Shown: positions 24,890-34,278, counted from the first letter of the stretch. The stretch is 39,411 nt of DNA from DASRDR01 sp035550795 (GCA_035550795.1 DASZOL010000037.1:1-39411); one strand, 5' to 3'. Numbers and translations are program-made. The notes: generated by a model from the letters alone, not told the origin.

Positions 24890-25734
24890 CCGGACTCCCG
24901 CGGCGCCTGCCCGCTCGCGGACGCCCTCCGCAGCACCCGCTTGCCGACGAGTGAGAGGAAGGCTTCGCCGAGCTCCGGCAGAGCGCCCACGAGTCGCAGC
25001 CCCAGCCCGTTGAGCCCGCCCATCACGACGCGGCGCCGGCCTCGGAGGAGGGCGCGGACGATCCGCCGCGCCACCCGGTCGGGCGGCGTAAGACGCTGGA
25101 AGAGATATCGCGTCAGCACGTCCGGCGGATAGGCGTTCGCCTCGAAGAACGCGGTCCGCGTGCCGCCCGGCAGCACCAGGAGCACGCGGAGGCCCCGTGG
25201 CTCGACCTCGGCTCTGAGAGACCCGGCGAAGCCGTTCAGTGCGTGCTTGCTCGCGCTGTACGCTGCAGTGTACGGGAAGGGGAACGCGCCGAAGCCGGAA
25301 GAGACGAACACGATCGCGCCGTGACGGCGCGCCAGCATGGCCGGCAGGAACGCCTTGGTACAGTGCACGGCGCCGAAGAAGTTCACCTCGAACACCCTGC
25401 GGATCCGATCGAGGGACAGCTCGACGACCGGCGCCCAGTGGCCGACGCCCGCGTTGTTGACCACTACGTCCGGCGGTCCCAGGTCCTGCAGGACACGGTC
25501 CGCCATCGCCCGGACCCTTTCCGGATCCGAGACGTCGCAGGGGATCAGGAGAGGAGCCTGGCTGTCCCCGGCGGTCCGTGCGACGTCCTCGGCCGCGGCG
25601 CGGAGCCTCGCCTCGGAGCGGGAGACCAGCGCCAGCCGCGCCCCCGCACCCGCGAGCGCCTTCGCGGTGGCGAGTCCGATGCCGGAGGAGGCGCCCGTCA
25701 CGAGCGCCACCCGGCCGGCGAGGGAGCGCGTCAT
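24886..25734 (-). CDS. Short-chain dehydrogenase/reductase
   Basis: This is a classical SDR of 282 residues. Nucleotide motif TGASSGIG is at the N-terminus, followed by VVNNAGVG, the catalytic Ser region VFVSSGFG and YSASK (Y-x3-K), so the active site looks intact. The C-terminal extension (GRRRVVMGGLNGLGLRLVGALPELGEAFLSLVG) is like that of the retinol/fatty-acyl SDR group with a membrane-associated tail. The substrate is unknown. The start is ATG 25734, with GGAG 7 nt upstream. A GTG 3 nt earlier is possible. Confidence 0.88.
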   Translation of the reverse strand: MTRSLAGRVALVTGASSGIGLATAKALAGAGARLALVSRSEARLRAAAEDVARTAGDSQAPLLIPCDVSDPERVRAMADRVLQDLGPPDVVVNNAGVGHWAPVVELSLDRIRRVFEVNFFGAVHCTKAFLPAMLARRHGAIVFVSSGFGAFPFPYTAAYSASKHALNGFAGSLRAEVEPRGLRVLLVLPGGTRTAFFEANAYPPDVLTRYLFQRLTPPDRVARRIVRALLRGRRRVVMGGLNGLGLRLVGALPELGEAFLSLVGKRVLRRASASGQAPRESG

Positions 25735-25795
25735 CACGTCACTCCGGCCGCGCCATGGGCGGAGCGTCCAGGGTCCGGCGACACCACCGAGTCAG

Positions 25796-27388
25796 TCAGA
25801 GGCCGTGGCGCTTCCGGCGGGCCGTGGCTGCGCCCCAGGCGGAGAGGAAGGCGGTCAGGAAGCCGTGCTCCCTCACGGGCTCGACCGCGAGTGGCGCGAG
25901 GGCGAGGGCGACGGCGACCGCGAGGTGGTATCCCTCCGAGCGCGAGGCCACGGCGCGTCGATAGGCCGGATGGCCCTCGTTGATCCACACGGTGGACTCT
26001 ATCAGCCGGGCCAGCTCCGGGTCGTCGGGACGCTGCACGAACTGGAGACTCAGCCCGTAGCGGCCCGGCTGGCGGCGCCCGCGGCCTGACGGGAGCGTCG
26101 CCGTCGGGGTCAGTGCCGGCGACACGCCGCTATCGCGCGGGGGAGCGTCCGGTGCGTGCTCGTCGGCGGCGGGCCCCGACTGATCGGCCGGACCGCGGGT
26201 GGGTCCCGCGTCGGCCAGCGGCGCTTCCCCGTGTACGGGCGTGAGCGGCGCCAGCAGATCGCGCCCATCCGTCTCGTCGCCCGATCGCCCCGTGGGAAGC
26301 CGCCGCTGGCCGCCGGCCCGCCGCTCGACCAGCGAGGCGAGCAGGGGGAAGTCCTCGGCGAGCTGTCCGAGAACCGACTCCAGGTCCCGTTCCACGGGCC
26401 GGGCCGCGCGACGGCGGACGCTGGTCCCTGCATCCGCGGGGTCGCCCCACGCCGTGAGCTGGGCCGCCACCGCCTCCTGGATCGCCTTCCGGTACGCGAG
26501 GTACACCGCGCCGCGGCTCCCGACGCGGATGAAGTCGGCCTTGTTGAGGGTGAGGCACTCCGCCAGGGCCGGAACCTCGATCAGGCCGCCCACGCAGTCC
26601 GGCGCCGTCGGCGTCAAGCCGAGCCAGTCCCAGCCGCGCTTGATCACCTTGCCGAACGTGCTGATGGCCAGGCCACGTTGCTCCTCCGGCAGGGGCAGGC
26701 GGTCGCGGACGAGGTAGCCCGCCGCGGACGGCCTGCGCTTCCGCGCCAGGCGGACCGCGATGGGCGCACGGTCCATCGCGCGCGCGCTCTCCGGCGCCAG
26801 CCGCGCGCCGTTGAGCGCGAGGCCGACTCCGCGCGGATAGTGGGGCGCCAGGATCCCGCCGAAGGCGGGATCGAGCAGCGGCCTGAAGTGCCGGGAGAGC
26901 GTGGCCTCGACGTAGCCCGGGTCGAGGAGGGGCGAGAGCGGGTTCTGCAGGCGCAGCTGGACCGCCGTCCCTCGGCGGGCGACGAGACCGGGCGGCGCCA
27001 TCCACCGCCATGGCGCCCGCTGGCGGGACGTGAGGCCCCAGGCGGTCGCGACCTGAACGGCGCCGCGGCGCGTCTCGGTCACGACCTCCTCCGAGACGAG
27101 GAGGCCGAGCTTGATCCCGACCCCGGCGAATCCGATGCCCTGCCCGCGCGTCTTGCTCGTGGCCGCGATGTCGTGGTAGCGCGCCAGCTCGCGGCGCCGC
27201 ATGCCCTGGCCGTCGTCGACGACGGTCAGCGTCGCGGCGGCCGGGTCGGTCACCAGGGCGATCTCGGCGGCCCCGGAGTCGAGGGCGTTCGCCACCACCT
27301 CGGTGAGGATCGTCTCCTCGATCGCGCCGGGGTACGCGTCCCGGAGGTCCTCGAGGAGATGCAGGAGGTCGACGCGCGTCTCGCCCAT
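25796..27388 (-). CDS. GHKL (Hsp90/MutL-like) ATPase
   Basis: This 530-residue protein carries a GHKL ATP-binding fold at its N-terminus: E-x3-N-x2-D at E30, N34 and D37 in ILTEVVANALDSG, DDGQGM at 58-63, and lid motif GFAGVGIK at 86-93. The rest (about 150-500) has conserved-looking stretches such as GLAISTFGKVIKRGWDWLG and NKADFIRVGSRGAVYLAYRKAIQ, then a Pro/Asp-rich linker. It lacks a histidine-kinase phospho-acceptor region and so is probably an Hsp90/Topo VI-like or MutL-like remodelling ATPase. The ATG at 27388 is 14 nt after the upstream TldE-like stop, so it is in the TldD/TldE operon. The specific function is unknown. Confidence 0.75.
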   Translation of the reverse strand: MGETRVDLLHLLEDLRDAYPGAIEETILTEVVANALDSGAAEIALVTDPAAATLTVVDDGQGMRRRELARYHDIAATSKTRGQGIGFAGVGIKLGLLVSEEVVTETRRGAVQVATAWGLTSRQRAPWRWMAPPGLVARRGTAVQLRLQNPLSPLLDPGYVEATLSRHFRPLLDPAFGGILAPHYPRGVGLALNGARLAPESARAMDRAPIAVRLARKRRPSAAGYLVRDRLPLPEEQRGLAISTFGKVIKRGWDWLGLTPTAPDCVGGLIEVPALAECLTLNKADFIRVGSRGAVYLAYRKAIQEAVAAQLTAWGDPADAGTSVRRRAARPVERDLESVLGQLAEDFPLLASLVERRAGGQRRLPTGRSGDETDGRDLLAPLTPVHGEAPLADAGPTRGPADQSGPAADEHAPDAPPRDSGVSPALTPTATLPSGRGRRQPGRYGLSLQFVQRPDDPELARLIESTVWINEGHPAYRRAVASRSEGYHLAVAVALALAPLAVEPVREHGFLTAFLSAWGAATARRKRHGL

Positions 27389-27402
27389 GCGCAGCGCCGC
27401 CT

Positions 27403-28983
27403 CTACAGGGTCTCCACGAAACCGGCGATCTCGTCGACCCGGAGGCCGGCGATGGCGATGGACGGCGCGTAGACCACCTCGTCCCCGCCCCAGACCGTCG
27501 TGCCCTTTGCCTCCGTCGTCACGCCGAGGATCCCTTCGAGCACGCTCGTGACGTTGTCGCTGATCCGGACCGTGTTGGCCTTCAGGGGCACTGCGATGCG
27601 GCCATCCCGGATCAGGTAGGAGTCGCCGATGACGGTGCACGTGAAGTCACCGGCCTGGAGGCCGTTGATCGGGTAGGTGTACCAGATGCGACCGACGTAG
27701 AGCCCGTCGCCCACCCGCCGGCAGAGCTCGTCGAGCGAGACCCCGTCGCGGCCCTCCACGAAGACGTTGGTCGCGGCCGTGCCCGGACGCGCGGCGAAGC
27801 TGCGGCCCCCGCCGGCGGCGAACCGGAAGCCGTTTCGCGCCACGAGCCCCCGGGCCGCCTCGCCCGGGTTGACACCCAGCTTCACGCGAGCCCGCGGGTC
27901 GCGGAGGAGGCGCTGCGCCTCATACCAGTTCGTCAGGAGCCCCGTCAGGATTCCGTCGGTAATCAGCTCCGTCCGGCCGGTTGGGAGCCCCTCGCACGTG
28001 ATGCCCTTGGAGCCCGTGAGCCCCGGCAGCGCACCGTGGTCGTAGATCGAAAGGGTCGGAGCGGCGACGCGCTGGCCGAATCGGCCCAGGAAGGGCGTGG
28101 TCGAGGCGTAGAAGCTGGACGCGTGGAGGGCAGGGAGGACGAGATTGTTCAGGAGGTCCGTGACGGGCTGCGGTCCGAGGACGACCCGGTAGCGGCCCGA
28201 GCGAACCCGTTCGCCGCCGAGCGCGCGGATGGCCGCGTGCGCCGCCTCGACTCCGGCCTCGTCGGTGAAGTCGTCGAGCCGGGTGCCGGTCGACCAGCCC
28301 GATCCCTTCGCGTCCATCGCCTCGACCATGGCCGTCGTCGCGGCCGTGATGAGCGTCGTCTCGTCGGTCTGGACTTCCGGGAGGTGGGTCGAGACGATGG
28401 CGACGCGCTCCTGGACGATCGTGACGTCGCCTCCGAGGAGGAGGCCGAGGCGGCGGAGGCCCTCTTCCGTCTCGGCGAGCTCGGCGAGGCGCGAAGAGGC
28501 CGTGAACGTCCGGAGGGCCCCGGTGACGACCCGCCACCCGGCGGCGACCAGTTCCTCGTCGTCGAGATCGAGAAGCCGCGGGTCGTGATACCGCCAGAGC
28601 GCTCGCCGTTCCGGCCCGGGCCGGGGCAGGGAGACGAAGGCCGGATCGTGCACCGCGCCCGTTCGCGCCTTCGCCAGCGCGCGCCTCACCCCGTCCGGCG
28701 AGAGGTCGGAGGGCTCGGCCCCGAAGCCGATGCGCGGGCCGTCCGACCCGCGAAAGACGACCTGGAGCCCGAGCCCATGGGACACGGTGGACTTGGGCTC
28801 CTCGAGCCCGTTCGACGGCAGATGTGACGCGTAGGCGACGCGCGCGAGCAGCTGGCCGTTGGCTGCGGCGAAGACCTCGCCCTCGAGGACGTCCGGAGTC
28901 GCGTGGAGGAGATCGAGCGCCTCCCGCGCTGCGCGCGCGAGGTCGTTCGTCGCTGGCCCGAGGGCCGCCGCCGGAGTCGTCAC
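27403..28983 (-). CDS. TldE/PmbA-like protein (second pair)
   Basis: This member of the TldD/TldE superfamily has 526 residues from GTG 28983. It has no HExxxH motif, so it should be the non-catalytic partner. Family blocks are YRVVLGPQPVTDLLNNLVLPAL, GITCEGLPTGRTELITDGILTGLLTNWYEAQ, the WYTYPINGLQAGDFTCTVIGDS segment and IAVPLKANTVRISDNV. It is longer than typical TldE (about 450). About 100 nt separate its start from the upstream TldD-like stop. The GTG has only a weak ribosome-binding site, and the longer frame (to 29172) overlaps the TldD-like gene and looks unrelated. Confidence 0.85.
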   Translation of the reverse strand: MTTPAAALGPATNDLARAAREALDLLHATPDVLEGEVFAAANGQLLARVAYASHLPSNGLEEPKSTVSHGLGLQVVFRGSDGPRIGFGAEPSDLSPDGVRRALAKARTGAVHDPAFVSLPRPGPERRALWRYHDPRLLDLDDEELVAAGWRVVTGALRTFTASSRLAELAETEEGLRRLGLLLGGDVTIVQERVAIVSTHLPEVQTDETTLITAATTAMVEAMDAKGSGWSTGTRLDDFTDEAGVEAAHAAIRALGGERVRSGRYRVVLGPQPVTDLLNNLVLPALHASSFYASTTPFLGRFGQRVAAPTLSIYDHGALPGLTGSKGITCEGLPTGRTELITDGILTGLLTNWYEAQRLLRDPRARVKLGVNPGEAARGLVARNGFRFAAGGGRSFAARPGTAATNVFVEGRDGVSLDELCRRVGDGLYVGRIWYTYPINGLQAGDFTCTVIGDSYLIRDGRIAVPLKANTVRISDNVTSVLEGILGVTTEAKGTTVWGGDEVVYAPSIAIAGLRVDEIAGFVETL

Positions 28984-29083
28984 GATCTCGGGCCTGCCGG
29001 GGACGCCTCGACGCTGGGACGCTCCGGGGTCTCCCCGCTGCGCGAGGCGCCGGGAGGGCACGCCGGCCGACGGGGCTGGCGCA

Positions 29084-30652
29084 TCAGCCGCCGCCGGCGA
29101 GCCGGGCTCGGCTCCGCATCGTGGGGCCGCCGTTGCCCAGCCGTTTCGTCTGCATCGGCTGTCCCTTGCCACAGTTCGGGATCGGGAACAGGCGGAAGTC
29201 CGTGCCCACCCCGTCGATCCGCGTCAGGTAGTCGCGCGTGTCCGACATGATCCCCCCGTCCCGGTAAAGGCGGCCCAGCTCGCCGTTCCGGATCTCGTAG
29301 ACGCGCCGCGCGGAGATCCGGAAGTTCTCCCGGCTCTCGGCGATCGAGGGGATGCGGTGACCGGCGAGATAGTAGCCTCGCTCGACGTCTCGCAGGATCC
29401 GGCCGGGGTCGTCGGCGCCCGCGGCGAACACCGTGTTCGACATCCTGATCAAGGGGACGAGCGAGGCCTCCGACGCCTTGTAGTGGCCGTTCGGCTCGTC
29501 CCCGAAGATCGCGGAGGTTTGCCGGCTGTTCAGGAAGCCGCGGAAGACGCCCCGGTCGATGTGGACGACCCGGCGGGCAGGGGTGCCGTCGTGGTCGTAG
29601 GCATAGTGGCCGTAGCCGGGGAGCGAGGGATCCGAGTACGCCGAAACGAGCGGCGAGGCGACGGGTCGGCCGACCTGCGTGTCGTCGAGGCCGCCGAGCA
29701 GCCACGAGCGTCCCGCGTATGCCATCTCCATCTTGAGGCCTCGGTCGAGCTCGGCGGGATGGCCGACGATCTCGTGGGCGACGAGCGCGTTGTAGTGGGG
29801 ATCGGTGACGACCACGACCTCGCCGTCCGACGAGGGCAGCGCAGGCGCGGCGGCCAGCTCGACGGCTTCCCGGGCGAGATCGAGCGCGAACGTCCGGAAG
29901 TCGGGCAGCTCCATGAGAGGCTCGTGCACGCCGTCGATCAGGATCTCCCATCCGCGCTGGTGGCCGACGACGTCGTAGAGCTCCTGGCTGGACTCGACCG
30001 TCGTCCCCACGACGTACGCCATTCCCTGCGTCAGCGCGAAGGTCTGGTCGATCAGGGCGCCTTCGGAGGAGGAGAAGAGCTCCCGCGAGAGCTCCGTGAG
30101 GGTCGCGAGGTGGCTGTAGGTCAGGCGGCTGTCGATCGCGTGAACCTCCCGCCCGAGCTCGGTCACCGTCCGGACCATGTCGTCGAGCGACATCGTGCGT
30201 GGATCGATGCGGTACACGGCGGGAACGACGTCGCGGGCGACGCGCACGACCGCCAGGCGCGTGTCGGCGAGGCTTGCCCCCACCCCCGGAAACTTCGCGC
30301 GCGCTTCCGCCTTGGCCTCGCCGCTCGCCGCGGCCCTGCGATGGGCCCGACCGAGGGCGTCACGCAGGATCTCGCGAAGACGCGGCAGCTCGGGCACGCC
30401 GACCGTGCGCGCGAGATGGCCCGCGCCGACCATGCGGCGCCCGGCCAGCACCCGGACCCCGAAGGCGCAGGCATAGTCGTCGCTGGCGAACTTCGGCTCG
30501 CCGCTCTCGACGCTCGCGACCTTGCTCTCCGTCACCTCGAGCCGGACGTCGGCATGGACGAGATCGGGCAGGGTGCGGGCCCAGCCCGTGCACAGGTCCG
30601 CGACCATCTCCTTGACGCCGTCGATCAGGTCGGTCGAGATTCCCAGGCGCAT
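29084..30652 (-). CDS. TldD-like metalloprotease (second pair)
   Basis: This 522-residue TldD homologue has zinc motif HEIVGH (H293-E294-x3-H298) in a HEIVGHPAE context. The GKGQPM segment near the C-terminus corresponds to the third-ligand region. It differs from the TldD at 2816-4264 across most of its length, so it is an old paralogue and not a recent duplicate. It probably forms a heterodimer with the TldE-like product of the next gene. MoeA is immediately upstream (9 nt) on the same strand. A peptide substrate cannot be named. Confidence 0.9.
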   Translation of the reverse strand: MRLGISTDLIDGVKEMVADLCTGWARTLPDLVHADVRLEVTESKVASVESGEPKFASDDYACAFGVRVLAGRRMVGAGHLARTVGVPELPRLREILRDALGRAHRRAAASGEAKAEARAKFPGVGASLADTRLAVVRVARDVVPAVYRIDPRTMSLDDMVRTVTELGREVHAIDSRLTYSHLATLTELSRELFSSSEGALIDQTFALTQGMAYVVGTTVESSQELYDVVGHQRGWEILIDGVHEPLMELPDFRTFALDLAREAVELAAAPALPSSDGEVVVVTDPHYNALVAHEIVGHPAELDRGLKMEMAYAGRSWLLGGLDDTQVGRPVASPLVSAYSDPSLPGYGHYAYDHDGTPARRVVHIDRGVFRGFLNSRQTSAIFGDEPNGHYKASEASLVPLIRMSNTVFAAGADDPGRILRDVERGYYLAGHRIPSIAESRENFRISARRVYEIRNGELGRLYRDGGIMSDTRDYLTRIDGVGTDFRLFPIPNCGKGQPMQTKRLGNGGPTMRSRARLAGGG

Positions 30653-30661
30653 GCCGGGACC

Positions 30662-31855
30662 CTAGAGCGGCTCGACGAGGACACGCTCGCCTGGCTTCAC
30701 GTCGCCTCGGGACTCCTCGAGGATGATGAGGCAGTTGGCGGCGACCATCGACGAGAGGATGCCCGACCCCTGGGGACCGGTAGTCGAGACCTCGAACCCG
30801 CGCTCGGTGAACCGGAGGATGCCTCGCTTGAACTCCCGGCGTCCCTCGCGCTTGCGCATGGGCTCCAGCGCCGTCGCCGTGACGCACTCCGGATCGAGCC
30901 GGGACCGGCCGCCAAGCTTCCACAGGGTCGGCCGGACGAAGAGGTGAAAGCAGAGCACGGACGCCACGGGGTTGCCCGGCAGCCCGAAGAAGTGAGCCTC
31001 CGCGATCCGGCCGACCGCCAGGGGCCGTCCCGGCTGCATCGCCACCTGCCAGAAGTCGATGCCACCGATCTCGCCGAGCACGCTCTTGACGAGGTCGTAG
31101 TCGCCGACCGAGACGCCGCCGGAGGTGAGCACGACGTCGGTGGCGCTAGCCGCCTGGAGAAGGCGCTCCCGGAGCAGGTCTCCCGCGTCGGGCACGATGC
31201 CGAGATCGAGCGGCTGGGCACCGCTGTCCTCGATCATGGCCCCGAGCGTGAAGCGGTTCGCGTCGTAGATCTGCCCGGGCCGCCGGGGCCGGCCCGGCTC
31301 CACGACCTCGTCGCCGGTCGAGAGCAACGCCACGCGCGGCCGCCGGTAAACCTTCACGTCGGGGAAGCCGAGCGATGCGATGAGACCCAGGTCCGGCGGG
31401 CGCAGGACCGCGCCCGCCTTCAGCACGACCGCTCCCGCCCGCACGTCCTCACCCCGGGCCCGGACATTCGATCCGGGTTCCACCGCATGGAGGTCCACCC
31501 AGTCACGCGTGCCCCCGCTCAGCTCCTTCGGCACGACGGTATCCGCTCCGCCCGGCATGGGCGCGCCGGTCATGATGCGGAGCGTCTCGCGGGGGCCGAT
31601 CCCGCCTTCGTATACCGTGCCGGCCGGCAGGTCCGCCACGACGCGAAGGCGTGCGACGCTCCCCGGAGCGAGGTCTGCCCCGCGGACGGCGTAACCGTCG
31701 ACGGCCGAGTTGTCCGCGGGCGGGACGTCAAAGGGGGCCGACACGTCGCCAGCCAGGACGCGACCGAGACCTCGCGCGACCGGAAGCGTCTCCTCCGGCG
31801 CCGCGCTCGCCACCCCGGCGAGAATGCGGGCCCTGGCTTCCGCGACTGGAATCAT
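30662..31855 (-). CDS. moeA: MoeA, molybdopterin molybdenumtransferase
   Basis: MoeA inserts molybdate into adenylated molybdopterin to complete molybdenum cofactor. The 397-residue protein shows the signature NSAVDGYAVR, IMTGAPMPGGADTVVPKE, LLSTGDEVVEPG, SGGVSVGDYDLVKSVL and FFGLPGNPVASVLCFHLF. It is the first gene of a leftward operon with the second TldD/TldE pair and the GHKL ATPase. A perfect TATAAT -10 box lies 12 nt before the ATG. Confidence 0.95.
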   Translation of the reverse strand: MIPVAEARARILAGVASAAPEETLPVARGLGRVLAGDVSAPFDVPPADNSAVDGYAVRGADLAPGSVARLRVVADLPAGTVYEGGIGPRETLRIMTGAPMPGGADTVVPKELSGGTRDWVDLHAVEPGSNVRARGEDVRAGAVVLKAGAVLRPPDLGLIASLGFPDVKVYRRPRVALLSTGDEVVEPGRPRRPGQIYDANRFTLGAMIEDSGAQPLDLGIVPDAGDLLRERLLQAASATDVVLTSGGVSVGDYDLVKSVLGEIGGIDFWQVAMQPGRPLAVGRIAEAHFFGLPGNPVASVLCFHLFVRPTLWKLGGRSRLDPECVTATALEPMRKREGRREFKRGILRFTERGFEVSTTGPQGSGILSSMVAANCLIILEESRGDVKPGERVLVEPL

Positions 31856-31867
31856 GGCGCCGTCGGT

Positions 31868-31873
31868 ATTATA
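31868..31873 (-). promoter_or_regulatory. -10 box of the moeA operon
   Basis: TATAAT reads leftward here and lies 12 nt from the moeA ATG, so the transcript would start within about 5 nt of the start codon. No convincing -35 is seen. Confidence 0.5.
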
Positions 31874-31886
31874 CCGGGCGGTCTGC

Positions 31887-31892
31887 TATAGT
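31887..31892 (+). promoter_or_regulatory. -10 box of the RDD gene
   Basis: TATAGT lies 10 nt before the ATG at 31903 in the 47-bp gap between divergent moeA and the RDD gene, again close to leaderless spacing. Confidence 0.5.
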
Positions 31893-31902
31893 GGCGGGAC
31901 CG

Positions 31903-32451
31903 ATGGATGACGCGCGTGAGTGGACCGCGACGGTGCCGCCAACTGGCGCACCCGCGGCGGTTCAGCCGGGCGACCCGTGGGGCGTGCCGGCCTGGTTTCC
32001 CGAGCGGCGCGCCAGGGACGCGTCGGATGCTGCCGGCCTCGGGCCGGCGGGGATCCAGCGCCGCGGGGTCGCGCTTGCCCTGGACCTGGTCGTCGTCGCG
32101 GTCCTGGAGGCGATCGGCTCGGGGGTCGCCGGCGGGCTGGTCCGGGTTGCTCCGCGCTTCTACCTCATCGCTCAAGCCTTCAGCCTCAGCTGGCAGCTCG
32201 TCGTTCCCGCCGCCTACTTCGTCCTGAGCCACGGCACCACCGGCCAGACCCTGGGCAAGCGGTTCCTAGGCGTGCGCGTAGTCGACCAGCGCGGGGCCCC
32301 CATCGGATACCTCCACGCACTCGGACGCCTCGTGGCCACCGTGGTGGCGGCTCTTCCGCTCGGGATCGGCCTGGCCGTGGCCGGGCTGCGGCGAGACCGC
32401 TGCGGGCTCCACGATCTCCTGGCGGGGACGCGGGTCGTGCGCGCTCGATGA
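31903..32451 (+). CDS. RDD-family membrane protein
   Basis: This 182-residue protein has a cytoplasmic Pro/Asp-rich N-terminal third. It is followed by the RDD domain, which begins QRRGVALALDLVVVAVLEAIG and contains SHGTTGQTLGKRFLGVRVVD and the final DRCGLHDLLAGTRVV. Three hydrophobic helices are visible. RDD proteins are poorly characterised, and some relatives are linked to ion transport. The start is ATG 31903, directly after a -10-like TATAGT. Confidence 0.87.
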   Translation: MDDAREWTATVPPTGAPAAVQPGDPWGVPAWFPERRARDASDAAGLGPAGIQRRGVALALDLVVVAVLEAIGSGVAGGLVRVAPRFYLIAQAFSLSWQLVVPAAYFVLSHGTTGQTLGKRFLGVRVVDQRGAPIGYLHALGRLVATVVAALPLGIGLAVAGLRRDRCGLHDLLAGTRVVRAR

Positions 32452-32470
32452 CCCGGTCAGCCCCCGAGCG

Positions 32471-33568
32471 ATGCCGATGACGCTCGACGTTCTACGCGAG
32501 GCGGCCCGGCTCGCCGAGCGCGGTGAGCGTGTCGGTCTCGCCACGATCGTCGCAACGCGCGGCTCGACGCCCCAGAAGGTGGGAGCCCGCCTTCTCGCGC
32601 GCGACGACCGGCGGCTCGCGGGGACGCTCGGCGGCGGCGCGGTGGAGGCGGAGGTCATCCGCGAGGCCACGCGGGCCGCTGCCGGCGGGCCCTCCGTGGT
32701 CCGCGAGTACACGCTGTCGACTGGCGAGGACGAGTGGGGGCTCGCGTGCGGCGGCACGATGGTGGTGTTCGTCGAGCGCCTGGACGGGCGGGCCCTGGAC
32801 TGGCTCAAGCCCGTGGTCGAGGCCGCGGAAGGCCGCGATCCCGTCGCGGTCGTGGCGGTCGTCGACGGCGAGGAGTCCGGCGCCCGACTGGTCGTGCGGG
32901 AGAGAGAGGTCGCTGGCGTGCTGCCGGACGCCGCCCTGACGGCGGCCGGGGTGAAGCTGGGGAGGCGCGTCCTGCAGGAGGAAGCCGCCGCGCTGGAGGC
33001 GGTTACCGGTGGCCGGCTGTACGCCGAGCTCTTCGGCCCCCCGCCCGCCCTGGTCATCGTCGGCGCCGGGCACGTCGGCAAGGCCCTCGCCGCGTTGGCG
33101 CACGGCCTCGGGGTCCCGGTGACCGTGGTCGATGACCGCCCCGAGTACGCCAGCCGCGAGCGCTTCCCGGAAGCCGACCGTGTGGTGGCTGCCCCGGTGG
33201 GAGAAGCCCTGGGATGGCTCCCGATCGGCAGGCGGACGGGCGTCGTCGTGGCGATGCGAAACCAGGACCTCGACTACGAGGCCACGGCCGGCGCCCTCCG
33301 GACGCCCGCAGGCTACGTGGGTCTGATGGGCGCGCGGCGAAAGGCCATCCTCGTGACGGAGCGCCTGATCTCCGACGGATTCCCGATCGAGCGCGTGCGC
33401 GCCCTCCGGGCGCCCATCGGGCTCGACATCGGCGCCCGCGCGCCGGAGGAGATCGCGGTCTCGATCATGGCCGAATGGCTCATGGTCCGGCAGGGCGGCA
33501 CGGGGAGCGCCCTGCGGCTGGACGAGCAGCTCTTCGAGAAGGCCGCCGGGCGCGGCGCGACCACGTAA
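32471..33568 (+). CDS. XdhC/CoxI-family molybdenum hydroxylase accessory protein
   Basis: This 365-residue protein has the N-terminal XdhC_CoxI domain (VGLATIVATRGSTPQKVGARLL, GTLGGGAVEAEVI, WGLACGGTMVVFVE) and the C-terminal Rossmann domain (LVIVGAGHVGKALAALAHGLG, GYVGLMGARRKA, IGLDIGARAPEEIAVSIMAEW). Family members bind Mo-cofactor and help sulfurylate and insert it into xanthine dehydrogenase-type enzymes. No such enzyme is in the window. The downstream flavoprotein is not a molybdoenzyme. MoeA lies across the divergent gap at 30662. Confidence 0.92.
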   Translation: MPMTLDVLREAARLAERGERVGLATIVATRGSTPQKVGARLLARDDRRLAGTLGGGAVEAEVIREATRAAAGGPSVVREYTLSTGEDEWGLACGGTMVVFVERLDGRALDWLKPVVEAAEGRDPVAVVAVVDGEESGARLVVREREVAGVLPDAALTAAGVKLGRRVLQEEAAALEAVTGGRLYAELFGPPPALVIVGAGHVGKALAALAHGLGVPVTVVDDRPEYASRERFPEADRVVAAPVGEALGWLPIGRRTGVVVAMRNQDLDYEATAGALRTPAGYVGLMGARRKAILVTERLISDGFPIERVRALRAPIGLDIGARAPEEIAVSIMAEWLMVRQGGTGSALRLDEQLFEKAAGRGATT

Positions 33569-33602
33569 GCCTGGTCGGCCCCGGTGCTCCGTCGTCCCGC
33601 AG

Positions 33603-34247
33603 GTGGGGCCGCTACCGCTTCCGCTCCGAAACCGGCTGGCCGACCTGATCCTCGAGGCCTTCGAGCCAGGCGAGGCGCGGGCGACGCTGCTGGCGCTGGC
33701 GGCGGTGTCGGGCGCCGCGGCGGGTCCGGTCGACGCCGCCGACGCCAGGCGCCTGCTGGCGCTGGGCTGGTTCGAGTCGGATGCCTCCGGTCGGATCCGC
33801 CTTCTCGGCGCTCACCGGGCTCACGGGCCGGCTCTCGCCGAGCGCTCGAGACGGGCGGCGTCGGTGGCCCGGGATTGGCGGGACCGTGGGGTCGGCATGC
33901 TGCGGCTTCTCGACCGCGCGGCGGCGCTGGCGCGCCACGGGCTGTTCTTCGAGGTGCACGAGCTGCTCGAGCCCGCCTGGTTTCAGGCGCCGGAGCCGGC
34001 GCGAACTGCGCTCCAGGGGCTGATCCAGGTCGCGGTGGCGTTTCATCACCTGGAGAGCGGAAACCGGGAGGGCGCGCGCTCGGTCCTGGCCCTTGGCGTG
34101 GCGAAGGTGGAAGGAGCCGGGGCGGCACTTCCCCTCGAGACCGCGGCCTGGCTGGACGGGCTGCGGGCCATGCTGTCCACGCTTGCGGCCGGGGGCGCCC
34201 CGCCCGCGATTCCGGGCTGGCCGCTTCCGCTGCCGCCGCGGCCATGA
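33603..34247 (+). CDS. DUF309 domain protein
   Basis: This 214-residue protein starts from GTG. The second half contains the DUF309 pattern: GLFFEVHELLEPAW, then LQGLIQVAVAFHHLESGNREGARSVL. The N-terminal half (LADLILEAFEPGEARATLLAL, a winged-helix-like stretch) is an addition that stand-alone DUF309 proteins lack. Function unknown. It overlaps neither neighbour and is 34 nt downstream of xdhC-like. Confidence 0.75.
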   Translation: MGPLPLPLRNRLADLILEAFEPGEARATLLALAAVSGAAAGPVDAADARRLLALGWFESDASGRIRLLGAHRAHGPALAERSRRAASVARDWRDRGVGMLRLLDRAAALARHGLFFEVHELLEPAWFQAPEPARTALQGLIQVAVAFHHLESGNREGARSVLALGVAKVEGAGAALPLETAAWLDGLRAMLSTLAAGGAPPAIPGWPLPLPPRP

Positions 34248-34278
34248 CCGATCGCACGATAGGACCCGAGGAGACCCG

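Noticed and set aside
28859..31891. Plus-strand open frame of about 1010 residues
   Set aside because: It is antisense to MoeA and the second TldD/TldE pair, which have clear conserved motifs. GC-rich third positions create long open antisense frames, and its product has low-complexity, charged composition.
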